Assembly: GCA_003260075.1 (NCBI GenBank)
Contig: QLIY01000118.1
Location: forward strand, 124,001-188,000
From: Phallusia mammillata
Taxonomy: Eukaryota > Chordata > Ascidiacea > Phlebobranchia > Ascidiidae
Direction: 5' to 3'
Length of the DNA: 64,000 nucleotides
The notes under the pieces were generated by a model. It was not told where the DNA came from. It ran no database searches and was given only the letters and a program-made list of their open reading frames with translations. This document shows positions 24,558 to 37,456 of this stretch, piece after piece; positions within the stretch are counted from its first letter, which is position 1, and each line of letters opens with the position of its first letter. A program made the translations under genes and the position numbers.

Positions 24558-27500
24558 ACCTAATTACAATAAAAAAGGTTGCAAACGGACGTTTTAGCAC
24601 GCCCCCTAAAGTGCCAACCCAATACCAATGCACTCAAATGGGCATCCAAAGGGCGAAGCACCTTTTGCAAGTCCTATAAGCTTCATGCAAGGCCACTACA
24701 TGCAGTCGGACTTAGTACTTCGACCTCGATCGTTATAGCAGATCGCTGGTAAACAACAAAAAACTATATCTAGGCCATGTTGATAAACACTTGCTGCACA
24801 CCACTGCAAATATAATACGTGGTATATGTCGAGTTTTTGTTGACATGGCAATGCAGAACATGCACCCGAATGTATTACTTGTGTAAAATACATGCTGAGT
24901 AGCTATTTATACACTATAACTGACACGGCTGTAGTTTGCGAAAAATTGTTAATTTATCTAAGGTTGTTTTCTGCTGTGTGCGAGTGACATAGATTCCAGA
25001 TGCTACGCACAGCGAATACCTTTCAAGGTCGGAATTTGTGCAATGTTTGCAAAAGCGAAATCTGACGAAGGTCTATTGCTGGTTGCTCATCATAGGCATA
25101 CCAAACACAACCTTATTTGTTTCTGTGTAAGCCCAATTTGTCACCCTTTTGACGTTGTTTTTGCTTTTGCCGTCATGTTAGAAACAAACACTTAGTTTTT
25201 TTACGTTTAGTTAGCACTTCAAGGACCACTTGGTACTTCAAGGTAAATCTGTAAGCAGGTGTAAAAACCTGGACCCTAATTTGTGATGTACCGAATGAGG
25301 CTAGAATGTTAAGTTTGCCAAAATAAAATAGCAACAAACATATGGACAGGAGTAAAGTCAGCGCTTTTGTTTTACAAACTAAACCGAACAGCCTTATGTA
25401 GGAGTAGAGTTATAGGACAAAAGCAGGTCAAAACGACCATGACAACTACATAAGTAAACATTCTTCGTGTGTAAAAGTTTACCTTTGCCTAGGGATTCGG
25501 AACTGACCCGAAAGTCATCGGTCTTGTCGGCGGGCAGATCGTCCCGCTCGTTCACCAGTGACGTGGCGATCGCTGATTCGTTGGCCTGATAATAACAAAA
25601 CAAATAAAATGAAAATATAAAACATTTTTATGTTACTATTTAAAATAACCAAGTGAAATGGCACATAAAACTTGCTCTGAACTAAGAGTTAAACAAACTA
25701 ACCTGCGAAACAAGCCTAGCCTGTATATCTTAGGTCGAGTTGAAGTTCAGCACGACCTTTTCATACTTGTTTTCACTACTTTATCTAAAGAGTTTTTTTA
25801 ACGGACAAAACGTTCGCCTGATTGGGCTTAGCGTCGTGGTCATAAAAATTTGAAATGAAATATCACTTCGGTTTGCTTGTTAAGATTTACAACTGTACAA
25901 AGCGCGAATAAACATGTTGATTATTGGCTGATGAAGTTCACGTTAAGGTAACTGTTTAGCCCACAGACATACCCTATTGGTTAATACTCAACCAGGTGAT
26001 AAGTCTATAACGACCAAAAAACATGTACTTTTAGCCTAAAATGGTCATCGTTTGGGAGGATTTTTAGAAAATCAACTCCTGAAATCTCATGAGCCGAGAT
26101 GTTATCGAACTCAAGTTTATTGGCATCTGTTATCTTTGGAGTCATAAGAGTCCAAGATTGTCGACATACACAGTTATGTGCTTTATCTGGACCTTATCAG
26201 TTACAGGGCGAGTTTTAGCGTCATTGGTGACGTAGGAATGTTACGTCACTTGGCTGGGAAATTTAAGATATTAATTGGTTGAAAGGCTGTTACTTTCATG
26301 GCAATTTTTCCAACGTCCTGTCGTGCGAAACACAAGTTTTAACAACATATTGTCCTACTTTAGGATGGGTAAAATAACAAAAAAACATTTTGGTGGCAAC
26401 GTAGCCCAACCGAAACCAGAGCTGAAACTGTAAATGCAAAGGTAAGCAATTAAGGCTCTTTAACTGCGGTTTGACAAACAACGGCCACACAAAAGCGGGT
26501 TCTAATTAAACTTTACGAAGCGACCTGGCACTTATAGCTGGGTACAAGTTCCAACCTGTTGCACTTCGGCAGTTCGCTGGAAGTGTGTTGGCTGCGTGAT
26601 GGGGGCGTGTTATGGGCGTGACGGAAATCAGGCCGATGTCGAAACAATCGTGAGAGCAAATAGTTTATCGCGGTTAACGGCGGTTAAGTATTTACGAGCA
26701 AGGCTTAACTTTTGTGATTTCAACGGTTTTGAGGGATCAGGAATGAAAAAGACGCCGTGAAGGTAAATGTTTGAAAACGGGATGATCACAAAGTTATAAA
26801 AAGCACACAAAGTTTACTGGGGAATAAAAAACATGAATGAAAAAATGTTTTAAAGTGAAAAATGTGGTTTACTGGAAATGTCATGACATGACCCCTTATA
26901 CTTTTTATACATCCAACACCCGAATCTATTTTTTTAATTTGTATCCGGTATAATAACACTACAAAACATTAAAAAGTTCGGGTCAACTTAGAGGCAGATT
27001 TCCTTAATTATTTGTTTTTTACTGAAATTGTATAAGGGGGAAAAAGTTGGCATCTTCGTACGTCATTTGAGTAGCTTTAGTTTTCTCGCAAACATTGGAC
27101 AAGTTTTTCGAAAGTTCAAACATGAACAAGTATTGTCACTTTACATGGTCATATACGGGAGATCGTGTCATCAAGTTGCGATTCAACTTACTGAGGTGTT
27201 CTTGTCGCACGGTGTGTCGTAGCCAGAATCGCAATGACGGGTGCCATCAACTTTTGACACCATATGTCCTTGTTCCAGTTCCATCGCTTCTGTTAAAAAC
27301 CAGTATGGTGATATAAAACAGGACTGGAGAACGAAAACACTACTAAACCATACTTTATTGAATGTCAGTAAAACCCTTTAGAAGTTAGACCTGTTTTTGA
27401 TAAATTGGTTTTTTTATGGTTGAGATCAGCCACAAGGTTACAATCAAAAATGGACTCATCGAATAACGTTTTTTTTGGCTTTACAAAGGGTTTTTGGTTC

Positions 27501-30500
27501 TAACAGAGTCTAGCCTACACTAAAAATGTGCAATTCCAAAGTATATTGAAGTTCACCAAGTGGAAGAAAAAAAATGCTTATTCTAGTTAATACGCAAAAA
27601 GCGTTTGTTTTTGCAAAACCCATTTTAGCAGCTAGTTGTTGACCTCATTTCTGCACCACAACCATGCCACGCGGTCGACACGTGCTATGGGCGTCAAAAT
27701 CACGTGAAACAACATTCTGGGTTCGTATATTTGCGACGGTTTTACGATCAACGAAGCGGTTGTATTCAGAGAAGGGCAATCATTAACCAGCAGCTGAGGT
27801 CGTAACGATACATGAAGATTGGACGAAGATTAAACCACGCCCATTTTTAATAGGGGTGTGTCTAATCTCCGAACGAGCAAACAAATCTAAGAACTTCTTA
27901 TGACTTTAACCAAAGTCGAAACCATTATGTTTCAGTACGCTACTAAACGTACACAATCCCTGGTTAATTCTGAGCAAAAAGATACAAGCCACTATTTGAG
28001 TGTAAAACATTAAAACGTTTCGACAGACGATGACAATCGAAAAATAATTTATTGTGCAGAAAAGATACTTTACTTTTCTAAATTATATCAGTTTACACAA
28101 GTCTAGTTATGGGGGGCATAAAGGACTTAAATAACACGTAAGTGAAACTGATATAGAATACAGCGTAAATCACATACATATGTCACGTTCGCAATCTCAA
28201 ATAAGTAGAGCGGTATAGGTGACCTTTCTTTCAAAACCAAGCAAATGGTTAATAAAAGTTAAGTTAAACCGATCGACGTTGGATTTCTGCTTACCTGCTT
28301 TCTTCTGTTTCGCTCTGCGGCGAATTCGTGGCACAGCGAGAAACTGAACAAGCAAACCAGTGAGAAGTATCGAAGCCAGGCTGATGACCACAATAGCCCA
28401 AATTGGCAAGTTGTCGAAGCCGAGTACTGAAAAAAGTCAAACGAAGTTTCAAAACGTTTTATTGAAAAGCACATTTTTTTAGAAATCTTTAATACACGAT
28501 TAGGACGGGCAAACTTTTTTTGTCGTGTCGCACAATGTCGTTTGCGCGCATAAATGAGTCTTCTATACACTTTTGACTTTTCACAAATGCTTTCTTGTTT
28601 TTGGGTTTGCATTGTCATGATGAGTTTGGCACTTCTGGTAAACATATCTACGTTGGTAAAAAGAATGTATTGGGACAATTTCTGCCTCAAGGAATACGGA
28701 AATTTCATCACACAAAAAATGCAGTTATGTAACAGCAGTTAAGCTGACTTCAAGCGGTTTTAAACCGAGGAGTTGGAACTTACGCGGGGCGCCGGAAAAC
28801 ATGATTGAAAAGAAGTTGATTCCGATGGTCAGACCGTAAAACACTGGAAGAAGCAACAGTCCAGTTTTCAGTGGATTTTCCTGTTAATGCAAAATCCATC
28901 AAATAAAAATAATAATTCAAATAATATCGTACATTGTAGAAAAATTTCAGCACCGAATGTTACATCAGAAATAAAAATTTATTGTTTACAGGCACTTAAA
29001 ACTACATAAACAGCACACATGTACATGAAAGTCAATTGAAATTCATTTGTATCATCACTTCATCCCGTTTTCATCGTTAAACGGTTGCGTACAAGGGCAC
29101 AGAAAACAACATGGGTTATCGAGTCAAGTGTATTGCTATTTAAAAGTTGCTTCGGTTTTGTGTTCAAGGCATGTTACAGTACATAATAGAATAGGTTAAT
29201 ATCTTCTTTTAATCGTACACAAAAAACTCAAACTATTATCAACCCCAAAACTTGGTGTCGACTGCCCCGCCCAGCCTGTCAATGACAGTCACTATACCAA
29301 AGTTGTGATCGATTGGGTTGTAAAGTCTACAAATAGCTATTTGTGGTTAGGTTTCCGTTTAATAATGCGGCAATAAATATGTATTTTGCACTCAAAGCAA
29401 TATTATTGGCCTCAACAAATCTTGTTTTCTTTGATCTTTTAGGCGTTTTATGACCCTTGATTATAGGATGAAAAACCAAACCTGGGAAAATTACACTTTT
29501 TGGCACTTTTACGGAGTGTAGCAATATTTATACCTAGTGCGGTTGCACACTACAAAAGCTTCATTGGGACTTTTAAACTGACGGATGAATCACGCTCAAA
29601 CAGCCGGATATTTGTCTTTAATATATCGGACAGACATAGAACAGAGTTTATTTGTTTTGTCCACAAACAACCTTACCTAAAATCGCTTACATGGCACGCA
29701 ACAATGTGTGCCTTCATACTGGGGACAAGGCCACTTGTTTTCAAGGTCAGGATTTCAATGTCAATAGTACGGTCACGTGACAACTTACCCGTCGTAAAAC
29801 CAGGTGATCAATGAAAACGAATAATGCAATCGCCATGAGACCAGATATCACCGGTGAAATAAACCAACTTGCAACTAAAAAACAACAATGACACTCATTA
29901 GACACAATTAGATGAGAATGAGATCAACGCCAAGTATTTCATGCATGTGTTGATAAAACTATTTTAAATTGTGATCAGTCTCCTAAGATGCTTCGCTCAC
30001 CAATCAGTCCCAGTTTTGTCCAGTTGATTCCAACCGTGCCCACAGCGACCAATGAGAAGCCGATACAGGATCCCACAATGCTGTGCGTGCCCGAAACGGG
30101 GAGCTTGAAGACAGTGGCGACCAACTGCCAAATCGCTGAGCCTGAAGTGTTGAAATAAAATTTATTAGTGCGTGTTTATTTCGTTTTCGGTCAGTACAAC
30201 TGTATGGAAGAACTTGTGGGGTAAATGCTGAAGCATATTTTTTCAAAATCGCATTCTTACTTTATTAGACCCATATGTTTTGGCAACCGAAACGGTTATA
30301 AATATTGTATTTGTATAATAAAAGAGATTTGGAATACAAGCTGCACTGTAACGTGTCACAGTATCCACAAATACCCCAAAGTTCTCACAAATCTTATAGA
30401 TGTGATAATATATAGCCACGTGTGAGTTGCCTCAAACGGGCGATACGATGCTTTGTTTGCATCAAGACAGCGCGTGCGCTCTGGTTTTCGCCTTTGCATG

Positions 30501-32684
30501 CTGCTAGAAGCTCGCAAATTTCCTACCAAACATGGCGCACAATTCCCCCAGCATCAGGAGTTCGGCGCCGTTTTCGATGTCGTCGTACATTGTCACATCA
30601 GTGATCCCTTTTCTTATCGTCTCACCCACCTTGGCGCCGAGCAGAAGGGCTCCGCCGGTCTCAAAAATCGTGGCCAGGATGCACGCCTGCAGTCATACTG
30701 GGTGTCAGATCAAAGGGGAAGGGGCCGGGCTGTCGCGTGACAGACAGCTGATTTGCCCTTTTAGCACTACTTAGGGCTGCAAGATTTTGTGATGAAAGAA
30801 GGTAAACTTCAAAAGGGCGGTGATAATTGCGAGGTTGGGCGTAGAAGGATTAAATTTTCACGACAAAAAATTCCTGGGAACGGCTTTTAAAAGATAAGGT
30901 GGAGACCGTAGCGAAGCAAGTTTTGCGATTTGTTTTTGAACATTTGTTGGGTGATTTTATGTGTGTATAGCTTGTACGGCGGGGCTTTTGAAGTATCGCA
31001 GTTGAAAAAACAATCTTCAAACTTATCTTTCAAGTCGCGTGCAAGTTATCAAAATCTTAACAAAAAATGATTCTGACTCTTTAGTTTTAAGTTCTAAAGT
31101 TAGTTCTAAAGTGTTGAGGTGTTGCCATATTTGAAACAAACAGCGTTTTTGCGACGAAAAGTTTTTACCAGTGAAACAAGTAAACAGCTAAAACACAACA
31201 CGACCTCAACTCGTGAAGGTCGTAAAGAGTATTTGCGCTTTCACCGTCGTTAACGATATTGCGCCATAAACTCAATTGTTTCCGCAGTTGGCGCTGCACA
31301 ACAGGGTGACGTCATCATTAAATGACGTGCCCGGATTACAGACCACGAGGAGCACGCGTGCGCAAACCTAGAAATTCGGTTCCAGCCATATCTTTGTGTG
31401 TGGGGAAATGGATTGCGCCATTGGGTTTATCGATTTTTGATGCCAGTAACAAAATTGCGCAACAGCTGCAGAAAAAAATGTTTTTTCCGCCACAAAATCC
31501 CGAAGGCTATTTCGTGAAATAAAGGCGGTGGTCTTTTACCGTAACACATACTCACCTGTTTAAGAGTGAGGACTTTTGCCCCGACAGTTGTGCCGAAGCT
31601 ATTGGCGACGTCGTTTGCACCAACTGCAAAAGACAGTACAAAGGCCACCACGAAACCGACAACGAGGATCCATATCAACGACTCGTTGTCCCATGGCACC
31701 CCAGCAGTAGCTGTTAAAACATAAGGCTGATTACTAAAAGTTTTAGAGGGAGGCCTGCATGATGCCGCTTTTAGGTTTGGGTTATTGCCTGGTGAATAGG
31801 TTTGATGGTACATACCGAATGTTCATGAAATGTGATGCAGGTGCACTTTAACGGTTCAGTTCGGACATTTTGGAATATGTATTATAGTTAAGCAAAAAGG
31901 TTTAGGCACAGTCGCATTTTGGACCTTAAATATAGCAAAATGTATAACAAACATTTTTTACACAGATTCATCTACACTCGGATGCGCAGCTCCTCACCGC
32001 GTGTTAAAACGCCCACTCAACGCCCAGTTGCCGTTCTTAGCCAATCAGATCGCTTCAATCGGCAGGCGGCGCAGCCTAATCACGTGTTTTAACGCGGGAG
32101 AGTGCGCGAAAGGCGCAATGTGAAAAAGTGCGCGTTTTTTGCTTATTCGGCTCTGAAAGGCGTAGTAAATTTTAGCGCGAATCAGTCATACCGACAGTCG
32201 ACTATATCCTGTCCTGATCATCCGCCAACTCTTGTTTGTGTTATGCCACGACAAACTATTTGTCAAAAAATGATGTACGGTTTGCATGTTTCAAATAGTC
32301 TAACCAACGTTTACTGCTTCGTCAGTTACATTTTAAGCAGCGCAACCGCTAGTACCCACTAACCACACAACCCATTCATAAACCGGCGCCATTCCTTTGT
32401 TCTTTAGCAGAGCGTTTTCGCGCCAAGTCAAGAGTATTTTCAAGTATTTTTAGGCATGACAGTTGACCAAGCCACAAAGGTAAAGAACAAGGTTATTATG
32501 TGCGATCATTCCCATATTTAACCGTACTACAATCTTAGAAACGTAAACACATAAAAGAATTAAAAATTAAAATACAGTAAAACGTACAGAAAGAACACCT
32601 TACTTATCCTCAACAAATGTACTTACTTTCAAAGGCACTCCATAGTTGGGTAGCACCCATTGTTACACCAGTTGAGACTTCCAT
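19625..32684 (-). CDS. SLC20A: SLC20 family sodium-dependent phosphate transporter (PiT)
   Basis: Fourteen coding exons on the minus strand: 32684-32627, 31710-31556, 30686-30527, 30141-30001, 29874-29789, 28880-28784, 28426-28295, 27289-27192, 25585-25483, 22606-22566, 21947-21769, 20491-about 20362, 20169-20085 and 19780-19625 (stop TGA). All introns are GT-AG and phases agree at every junction that can be tested. The product is a PHO4/PiT symporter that imports Na+ with phosphate at the plasma membrane. It has both family signatures, [11 protein letters not shown] (about residues 50-60) and HGGNDVSNAIGP, plus [11 protein letters not shown] and [11 protein letters not shown]. The cytosolic loop between the halves is short and charged ([20 protein letters not shown]), making the protein about 560 residues against about 680 for human PiT1. 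Exon 12 runs into a C10 join at 20352-20361, and roughly 18 codons that should follow GLWLLG are missing. A partial second copy of exon 12 lies at 20709-20733. Confidence 0.92.
20352..20361. other. C10 assembly join inside SLC20 exon 12
   Basis: Exactly ten C. To the right (the 5' side in transcript sense) is exon 12, ending at GLWLLG. To the left is unrelated intron-like sequence. The rest of the exon and its donor are absent, so this join hides a gap and does not mark an overlap. Confidence 0.85.
20468..20756. repeat. 48-bp duplicate holding the 5' end of SLC20 exon 12
   Basis: Copies 20468-20515 and 20709-20756 are nearly identical and include the exon 12 acceptor and its first 24 bases. 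The run of 11 C at 20698-20708 separates them. The second copy is a contig end, not a real alternative exon. Confidence 0.85.
20792..21503. repeat. About 350-bp intronic block present twice around a C10 join
   Basis: Copies 20792-21137 and 21148-21503, within the SLC20 intron between exons 11 and 12. They differ by several substitutions and small indels, including a short AAAAATTTCCAAC duplication in the right copy, so this is one of the more divergent allele pairs. Confidence 0.85.
23822..23948. repeat. 58-bp duplicate around a C10 join in an SLC20 intron
   Basis: Copies 23822-23879 and 23891-23948 are separated by 11 C and differ by one base near the right edge. The long open frame across them is not supported as coding. 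Confidence 0.85.
24481..24557. other. 77-base C run
   Basis: Pure C in an SLC20 intron with no flanking duplicate. It is far longer than the C10 joins; probably a sized gap written as C. The poly-proline reading frame through it is an artefact. Confidence 0.75.
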
Positions 32685-33319
32685 CTTAGAATTGTCAAGT
32701 TGTCTGAGCTTCCCTTCTAGCAGAAGTGACTGAAATAGCAGTAATAAGCTTTAAGTTTTTTTCCAGTCGTCTTTGACCGGAATGACAGAACAGTGCTGCT
32801 TCTGTGCCTTATAACTAAGCCCACTCGACTACTTCCTTTGGGCTGAAACGCAAAACAATTGACGTCATCAGCCATTACGTCGATCAGTCGGCGGCCCATA
32901 AGTCCAACGCATGGTAGCTGAAAAAGCCTAATCGCGCCATACTGTTTTATTGGTCGTTGTGGATGCACTAATTCAACCCGCAGCTCATAAACTTTTATGT
33001 CACAAAACCACAATAAACCAGTCTCGCTTTCGCATAAGGTACAACATGTACTGCCCTTGGACCCCAACTGCCCAGCAGGTCTACCTGACTCTAATAAAGC
33101 GACAGCTGTTCTACGCGTTTAGACATCATCTCTTGCGGGCGCCGGCACAACGTAACGTTAATGTGTCGTCACACAGACGTGATGACGTCGTGACCCTGGC
33201 ATGCCTCTGACACGCGGAGACCACGCAACGCTTCACATTTCCGCGATGGCCCAGCGACTGTAGTGTACCCCTGCATAAGTTAAAAATCGTATTGCGTAAC
33301 TTTGAATACCAATACGGCG

Positions 33320-33320
<1 letters not shown>

Positions 33321-33388
<68 letters not shown>
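33321..33388. other. 68-base C run
   Basis: Pure C lying just upstream of SLC20 (beyond its first coding exon). The sequence right of it (33389-33458) is repeated after the next C10 join. The poly-glycine frame on the minus strand is an artefact. Confidence 0.75.
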
Positions 33389-33537
33389 TACACATTGTTG
33401 ATGACACAGTTAACAAAACAATACAATGATCTTGCCACTTTAAACATGTGTTTGGTGTCCCCCCCCCCTACACATTGTTGATGACACAGTTAACAAAACA
33501 ATACAATGATCTTGCCTCTTTAAACCTTTGTTTGGTG
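33389..33537. repeat. 70-bp duplicate around a C10 join
   Basis: Copies 33389-33458 and 33469-33537, beginning TACACATTGTTGATGACAC. They differ at several positions near the right end (CACTTTAAACATGTG versus CTCTTTAAACCTTTG). Confidence 0.85.
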
Positions 33538-33541
33538 CGTT

Positions 33542-33802
33542 TTTAAAACAAAAACTGAACGATATAACATCTGTATGTCATGAATCATCCACGTTTGTTC
33601 GGGTACCATTTCCCTTCAATGTAATGGCTTCAACCGTCAAGATGTGGTTTCATGCAAACTCTTTTCTCCCCCCCCCCTTTAAAACAAAAACTGAACGATA
33701 TAACATCTGTATGTCATGAATCATCGACGTTTGTTCGTGTACCATTTTCCTTCAATGTAATGGCTTCAACCGTCAAGATGTGGTTTTATGCAAACTCTTT
33801 CC
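33542..33802. repeat. About 126-bp duplicate around a C10 join
   Basis: Copies 33542-33667 and 33678-33802, beginning TTTAAAACAAAAACTGAACG, with a few substitutions (for example CCACG versus CGACG). Short frames here are not genes. Confidence 0.85.
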
Positions 33803-34862
33803 TGTTTGTAGCACTCCCCAATGTTGTCACTGAATAAAATACATCAAACTCCTGACACCCTTGTACTGCAGAAATCTATTAGGATAATTATTGATTTCTA
33901 ATAAAATTGCGAACGGTGTGGATTTTGAAACATTGATAAAGGTTAAGTTTACCTTAACAAAACACGACAGGGACAGCGCCCATTTTAAACTATCCGTAAT
34001 GGCCAGGCTAAGTAGAATGTCGAATGATAGTACATTAAATCAAGAATACAAATGCACATCCTCTCGCGATAAATACAAATTCATCTGAGCATATTTGCAA
34101 CACACCCTTAATACTGTGCATTACAAAAGAAATGGGATTATAGGCTAAATAACACAATGGAAAAATAGCTTAATGAATTTTGGCGATTTTTTCTAGCAGC
34201 ACTATAGGCTACCAGTGCATTAACACTTGTGTTTGTTTTAATTTGCGAAGTCCTAATTGTGCAGCGCGTCGCGAAAAATTCCCTATCAGGGCCGCGGAAT
34301 GCGTGCTGGAGACCCCTGGTTTAAAGTGAAGTATATTAACTAAGAGTGTGGTGAATGTGCTGTGAAAGGTTAAACGCAACAACATGCAGGTCAGCATTCA
34401 ATCGTGTCGCAGTGAAGCATGTGAAATACCCGTCGTGAAATTAGTAGGGCCTGTGAACAGCTTCAAGCGCCGGTACCGGAAATTAGAATAGGTCAGCGTA
34501 AATTTGGTTTGTAGCTTTTGTTTCTTTATTGTTTACAAAAATAAAAAACTTTTGTTTTATAAACACATTTTACTCTTCAGCTTAAAACCTTTGGCAAACC
34601 GATCCGAATTCCTTGCAAATAACTCTACTTCGTCAAAAAGCAAACGAATTGCTCGATAGCGCCACTTAACGACTTAAATCAAAGTATAAATTACGAAACA
34701 GTTTATTTTTCCTCAAACATACATAATTTTTGTTTTCTTGGGATTAGTTGGTGTTTATTGCAAAAAAATAAGGATAAGCCGTTCGTTTGAATTAATTTTG
34801 TAATAAAGGACTGATTAAATTTATTGTTTTCATATTTGAAAACATTTTTATTTTGTTTTCTG
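33803..34862. other. Intergenic, no gene; one transposon end
   Basis: No coding exon is seen. Near 34300-34320 the sequence GTGCTGGAGACCCCTG looks like the right end of a hAT element, but a matching left end was not found. Confidence 0.45.
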
Positions 34863-35342
34863 CAGTGTTTCATACCGGAACGGAACGAAACGAAATAACG
34901 TTATTCGTTCTGAGCATATTATTTATTTCGTTATTTCGTTCTGGACCGATATTTTCATTTCGTTCCGGTCTGACCGAAATAAATTTATAACGGTATTTTT
35001 CGGTATTTCGGTCTAAACAAAAGAACATTTCTCTCTGGTCTTTAAGCGAAAAAAGAAAGTTGCAACACACAAAAATTATTGTCGATAGTTGTTACGTCAC
35101 ATAACATTTGTCAATGATGGTCAAACGAATGTAAATTGTAAGAGCTTAACGGCGCGAAATTTTCAGCAATTGTTTCATGTCAAATGTTCAGAACGAAACA
35201 CCGGAATAAAAAATAACGGTATTTCGTTCCGTTCCTGTATTTTGAATTTTTTTATTTCGGTATTTCGTTCCGGTATTTGAGCCAAAAATTATTTATTTCG
35301 TTCCGGTATAACGTTCCGTTCCGTTCCGATATGAAACACTGG
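34863..35342. mobile_element. Inverted-repeat element, about 480 bp, GGAACGAAACG-rich
   Basis: Ends CAGTGTTTCATACCGGAACG and CGATATGAAACACTG form inverted repeats, and GTTTTCTG flanks both sides (34855-34862 and 35343-35350). Both arms hold many GAACGAAACGAAATAACG-like words in opposite orientation, so a single strand could fold into a long imperfect hairpin. The 8-bp target duplication and CAG...CTG ends fit the hAT superfamily. Confidence 0.85.
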
Positions 35343-36274
35343 GTTTTCTGAATCGGGTCCATATTTGCATGCTATTGGTTGAAAACATATTTTCTATTTA
35401 ATGCGACCGCAAAATTACAGGTTGAAAATAAAACGATCTGTCAAGAGCGTTAACAGAAAAAGCATTTTTATAGGACAACACACCATATCAAAAAGAAGTT
35501 TCATTGGAAAACGTATCCTGTTGCTAATTAAGACATTTGAAGCGCCCCTCGCATAGCCCGTGGTAGTTTATGTTCCTGTATACCTTTTTACTAAGCTTTT
35601 AAATTTTCCTGTTACGGTACAACATTGTTTCGTCATGGCATTGCGTAACTATTTCGTCAGAAATAAATGCTGTGTCACTGTTGGGTTACCTGATGCGTGA
35701 CGGTGACCGGGCAAAATTGCAGGATGTTTTGGGTTTGTTGCGAAACGAAACCATTAAGTCATCAATTACCGGTACTTTAACAGCACTTTATAGCAGAGGG
35801 ACTTTGGTCATATCCCCCAGTTAAGGCATGCTTTTGTTCATAGGCAGGGGTGTATTGGCGACAACAGATTACGATTTGCAGCTCAATCGACTTTCTCTTT
35901 GTTACCAGATTTACTTTATTATTTTGTTACAAAACTTTATAATTTATAAACTTCCAGAAGCCATAATTGGCAAATTGGAATGGCACAGCACAACACTTTA
36001 ACGAAACAAAAAAAAATATACTGCTTACATAAAGCCTGTTCTATTTTAGAAACACCAAGATAAAGGTAAGGATTTGTTCTTTTTTTGTTTTAAAATGTTT
36101 GGAAAATTTGGTTTAAGTAGTTTATCAAATGCTAAAGTTATGAATGTAAATTTTACATTATTATATATGTGTGAAAAAATGATTTTGATACAAAACAGTA
36201 GCAATTTCCATAAAAGAATACTTAGTTTTATCATTATGATTTGTCACATGAACATTGGTATTTTTTTTGTAGAC
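35343..36274. other. Upstream region of the second SLC35G-like gene
   Basis: No coding exon before 36275. A donor-like AAAG/GTAAGG at about 36065 and the acceptor TTTTTTTTGTAG at 36261-36272 suggest a short 5' UTR exon and intron. The acceptor could instead receive a spliced leader, being only two bases from the ATG. Confidence 0.5.
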
Positions 36275-37456
36275 ATGAGTGCTGTAAAACAGGAAAATGA
36301 AATCATACTGGAGTCGTCCTCCTTGTCAAATTTAAATCTATCAGCAAAACCAAGCTCAGTCTCTGCAAAACCTCCTTTTCTGGGATTTGGAATTCTATGT
36401 TGCATTATTTCAGGCCTCTTGTTTTCGTTTAATGCCTTACTTGTGAAAATGATATTTTCCATTACCCCCATTCAAATGTTTGCTTCACGTTGCTTCGTAC
36501 AATTTTGCATTCTTTTACCTGTTGTTACATATGGTAGATACACTAACAATGTAGACATTACTGGTCCACCAGGAATGTTTAAGTTACTTGTTACCAGAGG
36601 ATTTGTTGGATCTACTGGTGCACTTCTACTTTACCTTGCAGTAGCTAATCTTTCTTTAGGTGATGCTATTACAATTTCCTTTTCAAATGTGGTAATTACG
36701 GCACTTATAGCTTTTATTTGTCTCGGAGAGTCCTTTACCTTAGTTGATGGCCTTCTCTGTGTTTTGACTCTTGGTGGTGTTACTTTAATTGCACAGCCAT
36801 CCTTTATATTTGGTGACATTGGTAGTGAACTTGATACAAAGAAAATAATTGGAATTTTGTGTGGAGTGGGCTGTGCAATTTTTTCTGCATTTACTTTTGT
36901 AATTGTTCGTAAACTTGGCAAAGACACTCCTGCAGTGTTAAACATTTTGTACTACTCGTTTGCTGGTTCTCTTGTTAACACATGCGTTGTGGGTGTTACT
37001 GATACCTTTCAACTTCCATGCTACTCTGAACTGCTTTATGTGTTTTTGCTTGGGGTGCTTGGTGTAAGTGCTCAAATATTTCTTACAATTGGGCTTCAAT
37101 ATGAGAGAGCAGGAACTTTTGCAGTACTCAGATCCCTTCAGATTGTTGTGGTGTTTGTCTTACAGGTAAACTTTACTCCTGTTTGTTTTGTTGGCAAAAA
37201 CATTCGTTGTTATATAAGGCATGTTCAATTTGTATTTTTTTGAAAAATAAATGCTTATATCATAAACATAAAAGTATACTCACACACTTTATTTTTTTTG
37301 CAGGTGATATTTTTAAATGACATACCAACCCTTCTCAGTGTTGCTGGATCTGGACTTATCTTTCTCACAATTGTGATTGTTGCCATTCGTAAACTCTACA
37401 ACCACAAACGACAACAAAAGTCACTCTCAAATCTTTCAGAAGATAAGTCTCAATAA
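36275..37456 (+). CDS. SLC35G1-like EamA-domain membrane transporter, paralogue 2
   Basis: Two coding exons, 36275-37165 and 37304-37456, joined in phase 0 after TTACAG (donor GTAAAC, acceptor TTTGCAG), give 347 residues. It aligns along its whole length with the gene at 15405 at roughly 50 % identity: PPFLGFGILCC, MFASRCFVQ, LSLGDAITISFSN, CLGESFTLVDG, IGLQYERAGTF and the basic tail RKLYNHKRQQ. About ten transmembrane helices in two EamA repeats are expected. I chose the ATG two bases after the splice acceptor. The frame stays open upstream to about 36074, but that part reads like intron. The shared last-intron position shows that the two genes come from one ancestor. Substrate unknown. Confidence 0.87.

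Noticed and set aside
24440..24679. Open frame with a long poly-proline tract
   Set aside because: It is only the 77-base C run translated; flanking codons show no domain.
33126..33416. Minus-strand frame with a poly-glycine tract
   Set aside because: Translation of the 68-base C run; no homology and no splice context.
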